A DNA stretch of 6,191 nt, from the NCBI GenBank assembly GCA_003151555.1, contig PLXU01000018.1:1-6191 (forward strand). Reading direction: 5' to 3'. The notes under the pieces are model-generated. The model was not told the DNA's origin. It was given only the letters and a program-made list of their open reading frames with translations, and searched no databases. Of the stretch, positions 5,281-6,191 are shown in pieces (within the stretch, counting starts at the first letter, position 1; each line of letters opens with the position of its first letter). The position numbers and the translations under genes were made by a program. This stretch comes from Acidimicrobiaceae bacterium (GTDB taxonomy: Bacteria > Actinomycetota > Acidimicrobiia > Acidimicrobiales > RAAP-2).

Positions 5281-6164
5281 CGTCAGTGGCGGTCATTGCC
5301 CACAAGAACAAGACGCTCGGCGGTGGTCTCGTGGAACTACGACGGGTCTTGGCCGAGCGGGGTTTCCCCGATCCTCTCTGGTACGAGGTGCCCAAGAGTC
5401 GCAAGGCTCCTTCACGGGCGCGTCAGGCGGTGGCCGACGGAGCGGACCTGCTTTTCATTTGGGGCGGTGACGGCACCATCCAGCGTTGCGTCGACGCCGT
5501 GGCCGGAGAGGCCGTGAACTTGGCGATCTTGCCGGCGGGCACTGCCAACCTGCTGGCGAACAATTTGGGTGTTCCGATCGACCTGAGTGCGGCGGTCGAT
5601 GTTGGTCTGTACGGCGACCGGCGCCGCTTAGACGTCGGGGTTTTGAACGGTGAGCGATTCGCCGTGATGGCGGGCGTCGGTTTTGACGCAATCATGATGC
5701 GCGACGCCGACGGCGAGTTGAAGGGCCACTTTGGTCGCTTGGCCTACGTATGGTCAGGCGTGCGCGCCACGCACATGACGAGTCGCAAAGTCCGCATTGC
5801 GATCGACGGAGAATCGTGGTTCAAAGGCAAGGCCAGTTGCGTCTTGCTCGGCCAGATGGGCACGCTGGCGGCCGGCATCTGCGCCTTTCCGGATGCTCAA
5901 CCCGATGACGGACTGCTCGAAGTTGGCGTGGTCACGGCGGAGAACGCACTGCAGTGGACGCGCGTGCTCAGTCGACTGGTGGTCGAGGACGCGAAACACT
6001 CGCCACTCGCTCAAATGGGCCGAGGTCGCAAGGTGCGCATCACGCTTGATCGGCCCACGACTTACGAACTGGATGGGGGTGCGCGGGACGCAAAAAAGAA
6101 GTTTCGAGCCAGCGTTGAACCCGGTGCGATCACGGTCTGCGTGCCAAAGAAGGAGGAAGAGTGA
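5277..6164 (+). CDS. Diacylglycerol kinase family lipid kinase
   Basis: The 295-residue protein starts at ATG 5277 within the ATGA overlap, with a weak GAGG seven bases upstream, consistent with translational coupling. It has the DAGK catalytic fold: GGDGTIQ (63-69), which binds the nucleotide phosphates; PAGTANLLANNLG (86-98); GVGFDA (133-138); the C-terminal domain signature PDAQPDDGLLEV (205-216); and a final YELDGG (263-268). Relatives use ATP to phosphorylate diacylglycerol or similar lipids to the phosphatidate level at the inner face of the membrane. Instead of the usual N-terminal NPxAG-type strand it begins VAVIAHKNKTLGGG, and it carries WYEVPKSRKAP (35-45). I recall both from a conserved actinobacterial subgroup, so this seems to be a subfamily trait and not damage. 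No membrane segment is visible. The length is normal for the YegS/BmrU/DgkB class. Diacylglycerol is the likely substrate but is not proven. Confidence 0.94.
   Translation: MTSVAVIAHKNKTLGGGLVELRRVLAERGFPDPLWYEVPKSRKAPSRARQAVADGADLLFIWGGDGTIQRCVDAVAGEAVNLAILPAGTANLLANNLGVPIDLSAAVDVGLYGDRRRLDVGVLNGERFAVMAGVGFDAIMMRDADGELKGHFGRLAYVWSGVRATHMTSRKVRIAIDGESWFKGKASCVLLGQMGTLAAGICAFPDAQPDDGLLEVGVVTAENALQWTRVLSRLVVEDAKHSPLAQMGRGRKVRITLDRPTTYELDGGARDAKKKFRASVEPGAITVCVPKKEEE
6150..6156 (+). promoter_or_regulatory. Ribosome binding site inside the kinase 3' end for the next gene
   Basis: AAGGAGG lies within the last codons of the lipid kinase, four bases before GTG 6161. It is a near-perfect Shine-Dalgarno sequence and fixes the start of the following gene. 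The Lys/Glu-rich kinase tail (KKEEE) is at least partly encoded by it. Confidence 0.75.
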
Positions 6165-6191
6165 GCACCGCCAAACTCGTTCCCGAGACTC
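6161..6191 (+). CDS. Start of next operon gene (possibly YihY/BrkB-type membrane protein), truncated by window end
   Basis: GTG 6161 overlaps the kinase stop as GTGA and has a strong AAGGAGG four bases upstream. Only ten residues, MSTAKLVPET, are visible before the window ends. From memory, actinobacterial YihY/BrkB-family inner-membrane proteins encoded after this kinase type begin with a very similar MSTA..VPET segment, which suggests that family. This is recall on ten residues and is weak for function, while the evidence for a gene start is good. Confidence 0.7.
   Translation, partial: MSTAKLVPET

Noticed and set aside
1..6191. Mobile element, CRISPR array, toxin-antitoxin or defence system
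   Set aside because: No transposase or integrase motifs, no regularly spaced repeats, no terminal inverted repeats with target duplications, and all recognisable genes are peptidase or lipid-metabolism housekeeping families.

Overview
The window looks like a chromosomal stretch of an actinobacterium. The evidence is GC-rich third codon positions, GTG/TTG starts, tight same-strand packing, and phospholipase D, PAP2 and lipid-kinase proteins of types familiar from Actinomycetota. The GC content looks moderate rather than extreme, so a moderate-GC lineage such as an Acidimicrobiia relative is possible. That placement is inference; no rRNA or marker gene is present to test it. All supported genes lie on the + strand.

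Layout: (1) 1-1174 is the C-terminal part of an M1-family aminopeptidase (ERAP1-C-like region), whose zinc-binding catalytic part lies off the left edge. (2) 1175-1389 is a short gap holding a possible 48-codon ORF and a perfect 8-bp hairpin. (3) 1390-1701 encodes a small two-helix membrane protein of unknown function behind a strong ribosome binding site. (4) 1702-2127 is a 426-bp gap with no convincing gene but several small inverted repeats and a T-tract hairpin. (5) About 2164-3765 encodes a two-HKD phospholipase D family protein. (6) 3766-4425 is a poorly coding stretch; its last part (about 4151-4429) carries a weakly supported small ORF ending in an ATGA overlap with the next gene. (7) 4426-5280 is a PAP2-family membrane lipid phosphatase. 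(8) 5277-6164 is a diacylglycerol kinase-like lipid kinase. (9) 6161-6191 is the first 10 codons of another gene, possibly a YihY/BrkB-type membrane protein.

The right half reads as a membrane-lipid locus. A phospholipase D can release phosphatidate from phospholipids, a PAP2 phosphatase can dephosphorylate phosphatidate or a related lipid phosphate, and a lipid kinase can rephosphorylate diacylglycerol. The phosphatase, kinase and next gene are joined by 4-base stop/start overlaps and are almost certainly one translationally coupled operon. Whether the phospholipase D gene belongs to the same transcript is uncertain because about 660 bp separates them.

I found no CRISPR array, tRNA, rRNA, insertion sequence or recognisable defence system. 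The items most worth a second look are the coupled phosphatase/kinase pair, the non-canonical catalytic motifs in the phospholipase and phosphatase, and the two unexplained intergenic stretches.
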